From Oribacterium sp. (GTDB taxonomy: Bacteria > Bacillota_A > Clostridia > Lachnospirales > Lachnospiraceae): 15,567 nucleotides of DNA. This document shows positions 7,268-15,323 of this stretch, piece by piece; positions within the stretch are counted from its first letter, which is position 1, and each line of letters opens with the position of its first letter. The notes beneath the pieces are model-generated. The model had not been told where the DNA came from. It made no database searches and worked only from the letters and a program-made list of their open reading frames with translations. The translations under genes and the position numbers were made by a program. The stretch is from positions 1 through 15,567 of the forward strand of contig JAGAXP010000172.1 of NCBI GenBank assembly GCA_017940955.1, given 5' to 3'.

Positions 7268-8730
7268 ACGGTAATAAGAAAAAGGCTGAGGCCGAGCAGA
7301 AGATAGAAGAACAGAAGCAGGAACAGCATGATCAGGCGGTTCAGAAACAGGAGGAAGAGCATAAGGACCTTAAATGGCCGGGGCTCATGCCATTAAACCT
7401 TTTTGTCCGTAAGCCTGAAGAAAAGCCTCATCTTACGGTTGTTAACGGCGGGGAGAATGCTTCTGCCGAGACCGAAGAGGCTCAGGATACGAAAGCTTCG
7501 ACAGCAGAAGCTGAAGCACAGGCAGCAGCTCAGGACATGCCGAAGGCAACAGTTCAGATTGATGATCCTCTCACAAATGAGCGTAAGGATGAGATAGGAA
7601 GGCTCATTTATGAGCCGGAACTCACACCTGATATGCTTAAGGATCTGAGTCTTCAGGAAATCCTTTTCCTTGAAGTAGCTATGGTTACCGCCAACAGAAT
7701 GAAGGCTCTTGAGAATTACGAGCAGAATCACCAGAAGATCCGTAACCAGTTCCTCAACATGGTTCGTGCCGCAGAGAAGCTTTACATTATTTATGATGCA
7801 AGAACCGGCTACCCACTTCTGGACGGAGGCTACGTTCAGATGTACCTCGACGAGGAGCATGCAAACATTGCCGCAAAGCTCTACGACGAGCAGCTTCGTA
7901 AGACACGTGTCATCGCAGTTCCGGGAATGTCAGCAAAAACTGAGCTGATCCAGGGAAAGGAACAGCTCAAGATATTTGACTTCATGTACTTCCTCGGTTT
8001 TGAGAATGTTATCGTCGATAACGGCTGGTACAAGGGCTTCCTCCGCAGAAGCGAGATTTCAGCGCCCTTCTACATTAACGAAGAGCCCGATAAGATTCCT
8101 CCATACAATCCAGCTTTAAGCTTTGCCCTTATCGATTATGTGGCTGAGGTTAAGTGGCCTGTAAACTATGGAAAGCGCCAGGATATACTTAAGGCAAAGT
8201 TCAACCGCATCATGCAGCTGGTACCAAAGTCAAACTTTATCGTACCGCTCCGTGCATTGGAGGATGGTTCGGATGATGCTCCCGATATGAACGTTGATGA
8301 AAGCGAAGCAAAGCAGGCCGATGTTCCTGTAAACACAGCGGCCGCTCAGCAGTCTACAGAGGATGCCGATACAGCAACTGCCGAGGCGCAGAAGAAGAAC
8401 CGCCGCATTCAGCTGCCGGTAGTCCAGATAAACGGCAAGAATATGCTTCCTGTATACACAGATATCTTCGAGTACTCAAAGGAGTTTGGTAAATCAAACT
8501 TCAAGCCTATCCGCGCTGACTTTAAGGGTATCAACAGATTTATAGCAAACTACAACGGTATGGTCATCAATCCTCAGGGTGCCGGCATGGTCATCGAACG
8601 TCGTCCTTCAGCTCAGGCTCCTAACGGTCAGCCTGCTGCAAAGGCTCCCGCTGCAAAGGCAGCCGCAAAGCCGGAGTCTGATTCCGGAAATGTGATTGAC
8701 CTTAGTTCAAGAAGAAATAACAACAAATAA
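7246..8730 (+). CDS. SseB-family protein with two SseB-like domains
   Basis: A 494-residue cytoplasmic protein. Residues 10-40 are a Lys/Glu/Gln-rich helical segment, 68-105 a low-complexity Ala/Glu linker, and 130-175 helices. A first SseB-like region follows at about 176-275 (AEKLYIIYDARTGYPLLDGG, later FYINEEPDKIPPYNP). After a second acidic linker (338-384), the C-terminal SseB domain is clearer at 385-452: QLPVVQINGKNMLPVYTDIF, then the hallmark MVINPQGAGMVIE. It ends in an Ala/Pro/Lys-rich tail. SseB was named for a Salmonella type III secretion protein, but the domain is widespread, with no settled biochemical role. The ATG at 7246 has AGGAG at 7232-7236. It overlaps the upstream 91-residue gene, suggesting partners. 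Confidence 0.8.
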   Translation: MALFDFLNGNKKKAEAEQKIEEQKQEQHDQAVQKQEEEHKDLKWPGLMPLNLFVRKPEEKPHLTVVNGGENASAETEEAQDTKASTAEAEAQAAAQDMPKATVQIDDPLTNERKDEIGRLIYEPELTPDMLKDLSLQEILFLEVAMVTANRMKALENYEQNHQKIRNQFLNMVRAAEKLYIIYDARTGYPLLDGGYVQMYLDEEHANIAAKLYDEQLRKTRVIAVPGMSAKTELIQGKEQLKIFDFMYFLGFENVIVDNGWYKGFLRRSEISAPFYINEEPDKIPPYNPALSFALIDYVAEVKWPVNYGKRQDILKAKFNRIMQLVPKSNFIVPLRALEDGSDDAPDMNVDESEAKQADVPVNTAAAQQSTEDADTATAEAQKKNRRIQLPVVQINGKNMLPVYTDIFEYSKEFGKSNFKPIRADFKGINRFIANYNGMVINPQGAGMVIERRPSAQAPNGQPAAKAPAAKAAAKPESDSGNVIDLSSRRNNNK

Positions 8731-8764
8731 ACAGTTCCAGTTCGACTGAGAATGCGTTTTAAAC

Positions 8765-8809
8765 AGAGCCGGAGGGCATCCCATTTCTGACGGGATGCCC
8801 TCCGGCTCT
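8765..8809. terminator. Long hairpin after the SseB gene, probable terminator
   Basis: A perfect 18-bp inverted repeat: the left arm 8765-8782 starts AGAGCCGGAGG, the right arm is 8792-8809, and the loop is 9 bases. There is no long T run on the + side (TTCACACC), so it may terminate inefficiently. Its last base is the first base of the next gene's -35 box. Confidence 0.6.
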
Positions 8810-8837
8810 TCACACCCAAGTTTATAAATGCTAAAAT
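8809..8837 (+). promoter_or_regulatory. Promoter of the sigma factor gene, extended -10
   Basis: -35 TTCACA (8809-8814, 5/6 match), an exact 17-base spacer, and extended -10 TGC-TAAAAT (8829-8837). The predicted start is near 8844, with a leader of about 28 bases that includes GGAGGTG at 8861-8867. This is the best housekeeping-type promoter in the window. Confidence 0.7.
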
Positions 8838-8871
8838 AAATAAATTACCTTTACGAATCCGGAGGTGTTAT

Positions 8872-9672
8872 TTGGACAAGGAAACCCTGGACTATCAGGC
8901 ATTGGAAACCGAGAACTTAAAGCTTGTGGAACGCATTCAGAAAAACCTTGATAAAAAGGATGCCGAAGCAGAGCTTTGCGAGAAAAACAAAGGGCTCATA
9001 CTGCAGATAGTCCGTAACTACGTGAATCTATCCAACCATACACTTAGCCATGAGGACCTGGAAAGCGTGGGAAAGATCGGTCTCATAAAAGCTTCCCAAA
9101 GCTATGACCCTTCCTACGGAGCAAAATTTTCCACCTATGCGGTTTACTGGATCCGAGACAGCATCGTAAAAGAGATCTACAATGCCGGATTCGGCATCCG
9201 TCTCTCAAACCATCAGCTGGAACGCATCTTCAAGGTTCAGAACATTATGCGTAAACGTGATCTTGAGCACCTTGAGGGTGATGACATGATCCATGCCATC
9301 ATGGAGGACTCCGGTTTTTCCGAAGAAGAGGTCCGCAAATGTCTCCGGCTTAACAACGTGGTTCTGGGAGCAACCTCTCTTAACAAAAAAATCGGAAAAG
9401 AGGATGACGAAACCTCTGAGCTCGGGGAGTTGACCATTTCCCCTGATAATGTTGAAGAGGTCGTTATGGAGCACGAGCTCCATCAGGAGCTGTACCAGTC
9501 ACTGAATACACTTTCCGATGACGAACGTGACACTTTGGTACTGAGATACGGTCTTTATGACGGAAAGCAGCACACCCTGAAGGAAATTGCAGCTCTTTCC
9601 AATGTCTCCATCGAAGCCATAAGACAGAGGGAACAGAGAGCTATAAGAAAGCTCCGAAAGGAGCTGGACTAA
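8872..9672 (+). CDS. Sigma-70 family RNA polymerase sigma factor (short, lacks region 1.1)
   Basis: A 266-residue sigma factor that directs RNA polymerase to a subset of promoters. Region 2 spans about 39-104: DLESVGKIGLIKASQSYDPS, then FSTYAVYWIRDSIVKEI, the -10-recognition helix. Region 3 follows from RLSNHQLERI (110-195). Region 4 is 206-265, with LNTLSDDERDTLVLRYGL and the helix-turn-helix HTLKEIAALSNVSIEAIRQR. It lacks region 1.1 and the large non-conserved insert of the primary sigma, so it is an alternative factor similar in layout to RpoD-like group 2/3 proteins. The start codon is TTG at 8872, supported by GGAGGTG six bases upstream; no in-frame ATG with a site is near. No anti-sigma factor gene is adjacent. 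Its regulon is unknown. Confidence 0.92.
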   Translation: MDKETLDYQALETENLKLVERIQKNLDKKDAEAELCEKNKGLILQIVRNYVNLSNHTLSHEDLESVGKIGLIKASQSYDPSYGAKFSTYAVYWIRDSIVKEIYNAGFGIRLSNHQLERIFKVQNIMRKRDLEHLEGDDMIHAIMEDSGFSEEEVRKCLRLNNVVLGATSLNKKIGKEDDETSELGELTISPDNVEEVVMEHELHQELYQSLNTLSDDERDTLVLRYGLYDGKQHTLKEIAALSNVSIEAIRQREQRAIRKLRKELD

Positions 9673-9761
9673 TCCGGATTCCTGCTGCGATATACCCTTT
9701 GATCGGAAACAGCCAAAGATTTGATCCATATCCACACCTGATACCGGGATAGTACAAAACA

Positions 9762-10793
9762 ATGCTGAAAATTGACCTGATAACCGGATTCCTTGGTTCC
9801 GGTAAAACCAGTTTTATAAAAAAATATGCGAAATACCTGATAGAGCAGGGCGAGAGAGTCTGCATTCTAGAGAATGATTACGGCGCCATAAACATTGACA
9901 TGGTTCTGCTTAAGGATCTCCTTGGTCCAAACTGCGAGCTTGAAATGGTTGTGGGCGGCGACGGGGCAGAAGCTCACAAGAGACGCTTCCGCACGAAGCT
10001 CATAAGCATCCGGATGCTGGGATTCACCCGTGTCATCGTTGAGCCAAGCGGCATCTATGATGTGGATGAGTTCTTCGACACCCTTTACGAAAGTCCTCTG
10101 GACGAATGGTATGAGGCAGGATCCGTTATCACGATTATGGATCCGGTCACAGCCACCGCCATGTCCGAGGAATCCCGCTACCTTCTTATGTCCGAAGCTG
10201 CAAGAGCCGGAAAGGTTCTGATCAGCAAGCTTGACGAAACATCTAACATAATTACGGTAACCCGGGATGCAGTAAATTATCTTAATGCTTCCATGGAGCA
10301 CTTTGAGTGTAAGAGGCGCTTCATCGGCCAAAAAGATATAATTGCAAAACCCTGGGAGGAGCTTACGGATCAGGATTTTGAAAACATTAAAAATGCAGGC
10401 TTCGTGAATGCCTCGCATGTAAAGCTGTCTCCGGAAGATGATCATTATCAGTCACTGTTTTATCTTTACTACAGGACGACGGAAGCGGAGCTTCGGGAGA
10501 AGATTTCAAAACTGTTTGAAGACAGCGAAGCCGGAAATATCTTCAGAATTAAGGGCTTTATCACCGACACCGGTACAGGAGCTTCTGCGGACAGGCCGGA
10601 TAAATCCGGTACGGATGCCCGGAACAAGGATATCACGAGTGGAGACCCCCTTTCTCTGGAGGTCAATGCCACGGTCGAAAACATTGAAATAAAGCCTGTA
10701 ACGGGTGAGACTCAGGATGTTCTCATCGTAATAGGCGAAAATCTTAACAAAGAACGGATTTCCGATTATTTCCCGGGAGCAGTCACGGTATAA
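9762..10793 (+). CDS. CobW/G3E-type GTPase lacking the CxCC metal motif
   Basis: A 343-residue P-loop GTPase of the COG0523/CobW group. Walker A is GFLGSGKT (9-16), followed by ENDYGAINID (37-46), the VEPSG Walker B-like loop (93-97), and SKLDE (155-159) in the place of the NKxD guanine motif. The C-terminal CobW_C-like part reaches from about 225 to the end, with a polar, Gly/Asp-rich linker at 268-296. Family members usually carry a GCxCC motif between Walker A and Walker B for metal binding. At that site this protein has VVGGDGAEAHKRRF (63-76), with no cysteine. It may therefore belong to a metal-independent or differently liganded branch; the true substrate is unknown. The ribosome binding site is weak (GGGA about 12 bases upstream). 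Residues 160-166 lie in the 22-bp repeat. Confidence 0.88.
   Translation: MLKIDLITGFLGSGKTSFIKKYAKYLIEQGERVCILENDYGAINIDMVLLKDLLGPNCELEMVVGGDGAEAHKRRFRTKLISIRMLGFTRVIVEPSGIYDVDEFFDTLYESPLDEWYEAGSVITIMDPVTATAMSEESRYLLMSEAARAGKVLISKLDETSNIITVTRDAVNYLNASMEHFECKRRFIGQKDIIAKPWEELTDQDFENIKNAGFVNASHVKLSPEDDHYQSLFYLYYRTTEAELREKISKLFEDSEAGNIFRIKGFITDTGTGASADRPDKSGTDARNKDITSGDPLSLEVNATVENIEIKPVTGETQDVLIVIGENLNKERISDYFPGAVTV
10238..10259 (+). repeat. 22-bp exact direct repeat, copy 2 (inside the CobW-like gene)
   Basis: Identical base for base to 935-956, in the same frame (TSNIITV), here just after the SKLDE motif of the GTPase. Confidence 0.7.
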
Positions 10794-10876
10794 ACTGCCG
10801 GAGCGAGCATCCTTATGCGCCCGGTTTTACCCAAAGATACATTACTGTCAACATATATTTTTCAGGAAAGAAATAA

Positions 10877-12919
10877 ATGCAGGACGATATTTTTAAAAAA
10901 GAACAGAATCATTTGACAGAGCTTTATAACAAGCTTACGAACATGAAGGCTCAGATGGAGGCAGAACTTATCGACCTCCAGAACCAGGCCACCGAAGAGA
11001 AAAATACAGTAAGTGACGACCTTCAGTATGACTTTGTGGGTATAGAAGAGGCTCAGGAAACTCTTATCGAATTTGAGACCATGAGCCGCGCTGTTGAAGA
11101 ACTGAATATCAGCAGCCGTACTGTCAGCACAGCCCTTTCAAAGGTCAACAGGCTTTTGCCAAGGCCCTACTTTGCCCGTATCAATGTCCGTTTCCCGGAG
11201 GAAACCGAAGATGAGTCCTACTATATCGGCACCACCTCTGTGTCCAATGAAGATCACGAGCCCGTGGTCATTGACTGGAGAAGTCCTATAGCAGAGGTTT
11301 ACTATAATCAGGAGATGGGGGAGACCTTCTATTCGGTTGACGACAGAAAAATTCCTGTGGATCTGAAGCTCAGAAGACAGTTTGACATTGAACAGAACCT
11401 TCTGAAGGCCTACTTTGACACAAAGATCGCCCTGGAGGACCCGCTGCTTATTCATTCCCTCACAAGAAAAAGAACTGATAAGATGCAGTCTATCACCGAA
11501 ACCATCCAGAAGGAGCAGAATGCCATCATCCGGCACCCGGATGTCCCGGTTTTACTGGTCCAGGGTATCGCAGGAAGCGGCAAGACCTCTGTGCTCCTTC
11601 AGAGAATAGCCTATCTTTTTTACAGAAGGCGTAAAAATCTGCGGCCGAATCAGGTATGTCTCATAACCCTGAATCCGGTTTTCCAGCAGTATATCGATAA
11701 CGTTCTTCCTGAAATGGGCGAGGCTAACCCCAACACCATGACCTGGTCCCTGTTCCTGGATACCATCGGTGTTAAGAGTCTCGGAGAAGCGGATATCACG
11801 GAGGCGGATTCCCTCAGGCAGATTGATGAAGGACTTAAGGGCTTTAAGATAGACGAGCGTTTCATCCATGGCATCAATCTCAAGCACGCAAAGGTTCTTG
11901 ATAAAAAGCAGATCGCCGGGGTTCTTCGTAAGTACAGAAGCTCCAGCTCCACAGCCTGGATCATCCAGACAGCAATAGAAGATCTCCAGGAGCTGGCAAA
12001 GAAAAATGCCAAAAAGATCGAAAATAAGAATAAAGAGCTGGATCTCGGCAACATCAGTTTTGACGATTTTGATCCGGACGAGAACCAGTTTGGCGGCGTT
12101 CAGGAAAAAATCCAGAATCTCAGCTGGCTTGACATCGAAGGCATCGGTAAGAAAATCCTGGGTAAGGATGATCTGACACCTGCGGAGTTTACTTATCTCA
12201 AGATGTCACTTATCGGCTACAGCGACCATAACACCCGCTATGTAATCGTGGATGAAGTTCAGGATTATACGGAAGCACAGCTTATGGTCATGACGAAGTA
12301 TTTCAGGAATGCACATTTCATGATGCTGGGGGATGAGTTCCAGTCCATACACAGCGGAACAGCCCGGTTCGAAGACATTAGCAGGATGTTTACTTCACAG
12401 GGAAAAGAAGTTACCCATATGTCACTGATGACCAGCTACCGTTCTTCACCGGAGATAACCTCTCTGTTTACGGGGCTCCTTCCAAAGGAGATAAGTGTAC
12501 AGACAAATTCTGTTCAAAGAGAGGGCATCGAGCCGGAGATCCTTGCCTTTGGAAATCATGAGGAGTACGTTGAAAAACTTAAATACGTCATAGCCGAAAA
12601 CACCCGGACAGAGGGTCTCACAGCCATCATTTGTCAGGACCGGTCGGGCATCAACATGATGACCAGGGAGCTCGGTGAAGACCTGCCTCATGTGGTGAAA
12701 AATTACGAGAAGCTCCCGAAGAGCGGCATTATCCTTATGGAACTTAAGCTTGCCAAGGGACTGGAGTTCGATACCGTTATCCTTCCGGATGTGAACATAA
12801 GGGAATACCCGGACAGGGAACTTTTCAGGCACAGACTCTATACCGCCATGTCCAGAGCGACGGAAAAGCTTATCATAATGTCAGACGGCGAGATTTCACC
12901 GCTGATGAAAAGTGAATAA
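10877..12919 (+). CDS. helD: HelD-family RNA polymerase-recycling motor ATPase
   Basis: A 680-residue superfamily 1 ATPase that, in Firmicutes and Actinobacteria, removes stalled or post-termination RNA polymerase from DNA. The N-terminal coiled coil (1-90) is the arm that enters the secondary channel. It is followed by the HelD signature ARINVRF (100-106) and VIDWRSPIAEVYYNQ (131-145). Helicase motifs: Walker A GIAGSGKT (230-237), Walker B VIVDEVQD (456-463), GDEFQS (485-490), TSYRSSPE (519-526), KGLEFD (627-632) and YTAMSRATEK (655-664). The middle insert (330-450) fits the second clamp arm. At 680 residues it is shorter than B. subtilis HelD (about 774) but complete. ATG at 10877 has AGGAAAG at 10864-10870. 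No promoter could be assigned confidently. Confidence 0.92.
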   Translation: MQDDIFKKEQNHLTELYNKLTNMKAQMEAELIDLQNQATEEKNTVSDDLQYDFVGIEEAQETLIEFETMSRAVEELNISSRTVSTALSKVNRLLPRPYFARINVRFPEETEDESYYIGTTSVSNEDHEPVVIDWRSPIAEVYYNQEMGETFYSVDDRKIPVDLKLRRQFDIEQNLLKAYFDTKIALEDPLLIHSLTRKRTDKMQSITETIQKEQNAIIRHPDVPVLLVQGIAGSGKTSVLLQRIAYLFYRRRKNLRPNQVCLITLNPVFQQYIDNVLPEMGEANPNTMTWSLFLDTIGVKSLGEADITEADSLRQIDEGLKGFKIDERFIHGINLKHAKVLDKKQIAGVLRKYRSSSSTAWIIQTAIEDLQELAKKNAKKIENKNKELDLGNISFDDFDPDENQFGGVQEKIQNLSWLDIEGIGKKILGKDDLTPAEFTYLKMSLIGYSDHNTRYVIVDEVQDYTEAQLMVMTKYFRNAHFMMLGDEFQSIHSGTARFEDISRMFTSQGKEVTHMSLMTSYRSSPEITSLFTGLLPKEISVQTNSVQREGIEPEILAFGNHEEYVEKLKYVIAENTRTEGLTAIICQDRSGINMMTRELGEDLPHVVKNYEKLPKSGIILMELKLAKGLEFDTVILPDVNIREYPDRELFRHRLYTAMSRATEKLIIMSDGEISPLMKSE

Positions 12920-12929
12920 GTGCTGATCC

Positions 12930-13015
12930 CTGCCCGCTCATGGTCATGCGGAACCCACGATCATAGAGGACAGAACCAAAAACCGGGCAGACCTTGGGAT
13001 TCCATGCCTGCCCGG
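12930..13015 (+). promoter_or_regulatory. Alternative hairpins between helD and the helicase gene
   Basis: CTGCCCG occurs at 12930-12936 and again at 13008-13014, with the complementary CGGGCAG in between at 12984-12990. The central copy can pair with either flank, so two mutually exclusive hairpins are possible; the downstream one has 8 pairs (CCGGGCAG / CTGCCCGG). No T run follows, so simple termination is not supported. The 124-base gap holds nothing else I recognise. Confidence 0.4.
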
Positions 13016-13043
13016 GAATTTATATCGGAGATTATTACCATTT

Positions 13044-15200
13044 ATGGAAGATGTACTTGTAGGATTAAATGAAGCCCAGACTGAAGCCGTCACCACGACA
13101 GAAGGCTTCGTGCGGGTTATAGCAGGCGCCGGCTCGGGAAAGACCAGGGCGCTGACTCACAGATTTGCTTATCTTGTAAATGATCTGGGCGTTCTCCCCG
13201 GCAATATCCTTTGCGTAACCTTCACCAATAAGGCCGCCAATGAAATGCGCCAGCGTATTCACCAGCTTACCGGAGATAATGACACCGGCTACATCAACAC
13301 CTTCCACGGTTTCTGTGTCAACATCCTCCAGGAGGACAGTCATGCCATCAGTTATCCCAAAAGCTTCATGGTGCTTGATAACGGTGACATCGACGAGATG
13401 CTGAAGATCATTTATGAGGAGAGGGGCCTTACACTCCGGGATAAAACCTACGGAAACGCAAGGGACATGTTTGAGATACGTAAATGTCTGTCTGAACCGG
13501 AGTACTATCTTGATATGATACAGCTTCCCATTGATAAGCTGTATCAAAAGTACATGGAGGCTGAAAAGGTGGATGATATCCTTTTCTACGGCTATCTCTA
13601 TCAGCAGCGTAAAACCTTTGCGGTGGATTACAATGACCTCATTATCCTCAGTCTCTATATCTTCCGGGAAAATCCCGACATCGCCCTCAAGTGGCAGAAG
13701 AGGCTGGAGTACATCGAAATAGACGAGTTCCAGGACATTGACCCCCTGCAGTATAAGCTTATGGAGGTGCTTTGCGGCTACCACAAAAACCTCTTCATCG
13801 TGGGAGATCCTGACCAGACCATTTACACCTGGAGAGGTGCCAATGTTAAGTACCTGCTGGATTTTGATAAACATTATCCGGGAACGAAGACCATAATGAT
13901 GCTGGAGAACTATCGCTCCACCCCTCAGATACTGAAGGTATGCAACTCCCTCATCAGTAAAAACAAGCAGCGTATGTCCAAGGATCTTGTCCCGGTTCTT
14001 CAGGACGGCGTACCCGTTGTGTGCCATCTTGCTGAGAATGCGGAGGGGGAAGCCAAATGGATAGTCAAAAACATTGAAACCCTGCATCAGATGGGGGTTG
14101 ATTACAAGGATATGACCTGCCTCTACAGGGCTCACTATGTGACCAGGACTCTGGAGGAGGTTTTTCTCAAATCTCAGATTCCTTACACCATTTACTCCGG
14201 CGTCCAGTTTTTCGGCCGCATGGAGATAAAGGACGCCCTGTGTTATCTCAGGATGATCGTTTTCAAGGACGACCTTTCCTTCAGACGCATCGCCAATGTT
14301 CCAAAGCGTAACCTTGGAGTTCGCCGCATGAAATTCCTGGAGGATTATACAAAGGAGCACGGATGCAGTCTGTATGAAGCACTTGTAAAGAATATTGAGG
14401 ATGAGATATTTAAGGGAACTGAGGCCGCACGGTTTATAGCCATGATCGAGAAATATGCGGCCACTTATGAAGATAAAACCATCTCAGAAGTTCTCGGGTC
14501 CATCCTGAATGAATCCGGCTATGAGCGAATGCTCCGGACCGAAGGATCTCAGGAGAGGCTTGATAATCTTGCAGAGCTGAAGCAGTCCGTATTTGAATTT
14601 GAAACCAGCGCAGGAGAGGAGACCAACCTCGAAGGCTATCTCAAAAATGTTGCCATGTTCTCTAATATGGATAAAACCGATGCCACAGACAGAGTTAAGC
14701 TTATGACTGTACACACTGCCAAGGGTCTTGAATTTCCTTATGTTTTTCTGTGCAGTCTGTCGGAAGGCATTTTCCCTTCCAAAAAGACCAATACTCTGGA
14801 AGGAATGGAAGAAGAGCGGCGACTTGCATTTGTCGCCATGTCCCGTGCGGAAAAGGGGCTTTATCTTTCAGAGGCTGCAGGAAAAAACTTTGACGGATCT
14901 CCCCGGTACCCCTCAAGATTTATCCTTGATATAGATCCGGATCTTCTCAGCTTTACAGAAGCCCCCAAGGCAGGGCTTATATCCGAAACCCAAAGCTACA
15001 TTAACCTGGTAAACTCCCGTTTAAGGAAACCTGACGATTCCGAGCTTTTCGGTATCGGCGACAGGATAGCCCACAAAGCCTTCGGTCTCGGCACTATAAA
15101 AGATGTGAATATGGATAAAAATGCCTACACTATCCAATTTGACGATATGCCCACAGAAAGACAGATATCCTTCCGGGTGAAGCTGCAGAAATGCAAATGA
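13044..15200 (+). CDS. UvrD/PcrA-type ATP-dependent DNA helicase
   Basis: A 718-residue superfamily 1A 3'-5' helicase for repair, replication-fork or transcription-linked DNA unwinding. The Q motif is GLNEAQTEAV (7-16), then Walker A AGAGSGKT (27-34), FTNKAANEM (60-68), INTFHGFC (84-91), Walker B IDEFQD (226-231), GDPDQTIYTWRGA (254-266), ENYRSTPQI (288-296), TVHTAKGLEF (555-564) and RLAFVAMSRAEKG (593-605). The C-terminus (668-714, FGIGDRIAHKAFGLGTIKDV) is the Tudor-like domain that in PcrA/UvrD binds RNA polymerase. That domain argues for PcrA/UvrD rather than Rep. The ribosome binding site is weak (CGGAG 13-17 bases upstream). Lying next to helD, it fits a neighbourhood for RNA polymerase-DNA conflict, though co-transcription is unproven. 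Confidence 0.9.
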   Translation: MEDVLVGLNEAQTEAVTTTEGFVRVIAGAGSGKTRALTHRFAYLVNDLGVLPGNILCVTFTNKAANEMRQRIHQLTGDNDTGYINTFHGFCVNILQEDSHAISYPKSFMVLDNGDIDEMLKIIYEERGLTLRDKTYGNARDMFEIRKCLSEPEYYLDMIQLPIDKLYQKYMEAEKVDDILFYGYLYQQRKTFAVDYNDLIILSLYIFRENPDIALKWQKRLEYIEIDEFQDIDPLQYKLMEVLCGYHKNLFIVGDPDQTIYTWRGANVKYLLDFDKHYPGTKTIMMLENYRSTPQILKVCNSLISKNKQRMSKDLVPVLQDGVPVVCHLAENAEGEAKWIVKNIETLHQMGVDYKDMTCLYRAHYVTRTLEEVFLKSQIPYTIYSGVQFFGRMEIKDALCYLRMIVFKDDLSFRRIANVPKRNLGVRRMKFLEDYTKEHGCSLYEALVKNIEDEIFKGTEAARFIAMIEKYAATYEDKTISEVLGSILNESGYERMLRTEGSQERLDNLAELKQSVFEFETSAGEETNLEGYLKNVAMFSNMDKTDATDRVKLMTVHTAKGLEFPYVFLCSLSEGIFPSKKTNTLEGMEEERRLAFVAMSRAEKGLYLSEAAGKNFDGSPRYPSRFILDIDPDLLSFTEAPKAGLISETQSYINLVNSRLRKPDDSELFGIGDRIAHKAFGLGTIKDVNMDKNAYTIQFDDMPTERQISFRVKLQKCK

Positions 15201-15215
15201 CAAGAATTGAGATGC

Positions 15216-15241
15216 CATATAGTCCGAAATCAGACTATATG
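15216..15241. repeat. Inverted repeat overlapping the -35 region of the toxin promoter
   Basis: CATATAGTC (15216-15224) and GACTATATG (15233-15241) are perfect 9-bp arms around an 8-base loop, extendable to 11 pairs with one bulge. It begins 15 bases after the helicase stop and lacks a T run. It could be a weak terminator or an operator for the next promoter. Confidence 0.55.
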
Positions 15242-15257
15242 CAGATTCCAATGTTTA

Positions 15258-15266
15258 TGCTACAAT
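15258..15266 (+). promoter_or_regulatory. Extended -10 promoter of the toxin gene
   Basis: TGC-TACAAT is an extended -10 box. The -35 position (TATGCA at 15238-15243) is poor, as is allowed for extended -10 promoters. The start would be near 15273, giving a toxin mRNA of about 225 bases that ends at the terminator 15471-15498. Confidence 0.6.
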
Positions 15267-15302
15267 CCCGTAATGTGCTTGCCAATGCGGTAGGCGGTTA
15301 AC

Positions 15303-15319
15303 CCCTCCGGAAAGGAGGG
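15303..15319 (+). promoter_or_regulatory. Hairpin sequestering the toxin ribosome binding site
   Basis: CCCTCC (15303-15308) pairs with GGAGGG (15314-15319) across a GGAAA loop, covering the AGGAGG ribosome binding site (15313-15318) that lies five bases before the toxin ATG. This should reduce toxin translation from the full-length mRNA, as is known for several type I toxins. Confidence 0.7.
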
Positions 15320-15323
15320 TACT

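Noticed and set aside
9867..10445. A 192-codon minus-strand frame opposite the CobW-like gene
   Set aside because: Shadow of a gene with clear GTPase motifs; no ribosome binding site or family resemblance.
10798..10832. A terminator after the CobW-like gene (CCGG ... CCGG followed by TTTT)
   Set aside because: The stem needs two bulges and the T run is short.
13065..14360. A 431-codon open frame on the minus strand, antisense to the helicase gene
   Set aside because: It lies fully opposite a helicase with every motif in place, has no recognisable domain, and such frames are common opposite GC-biased codons.
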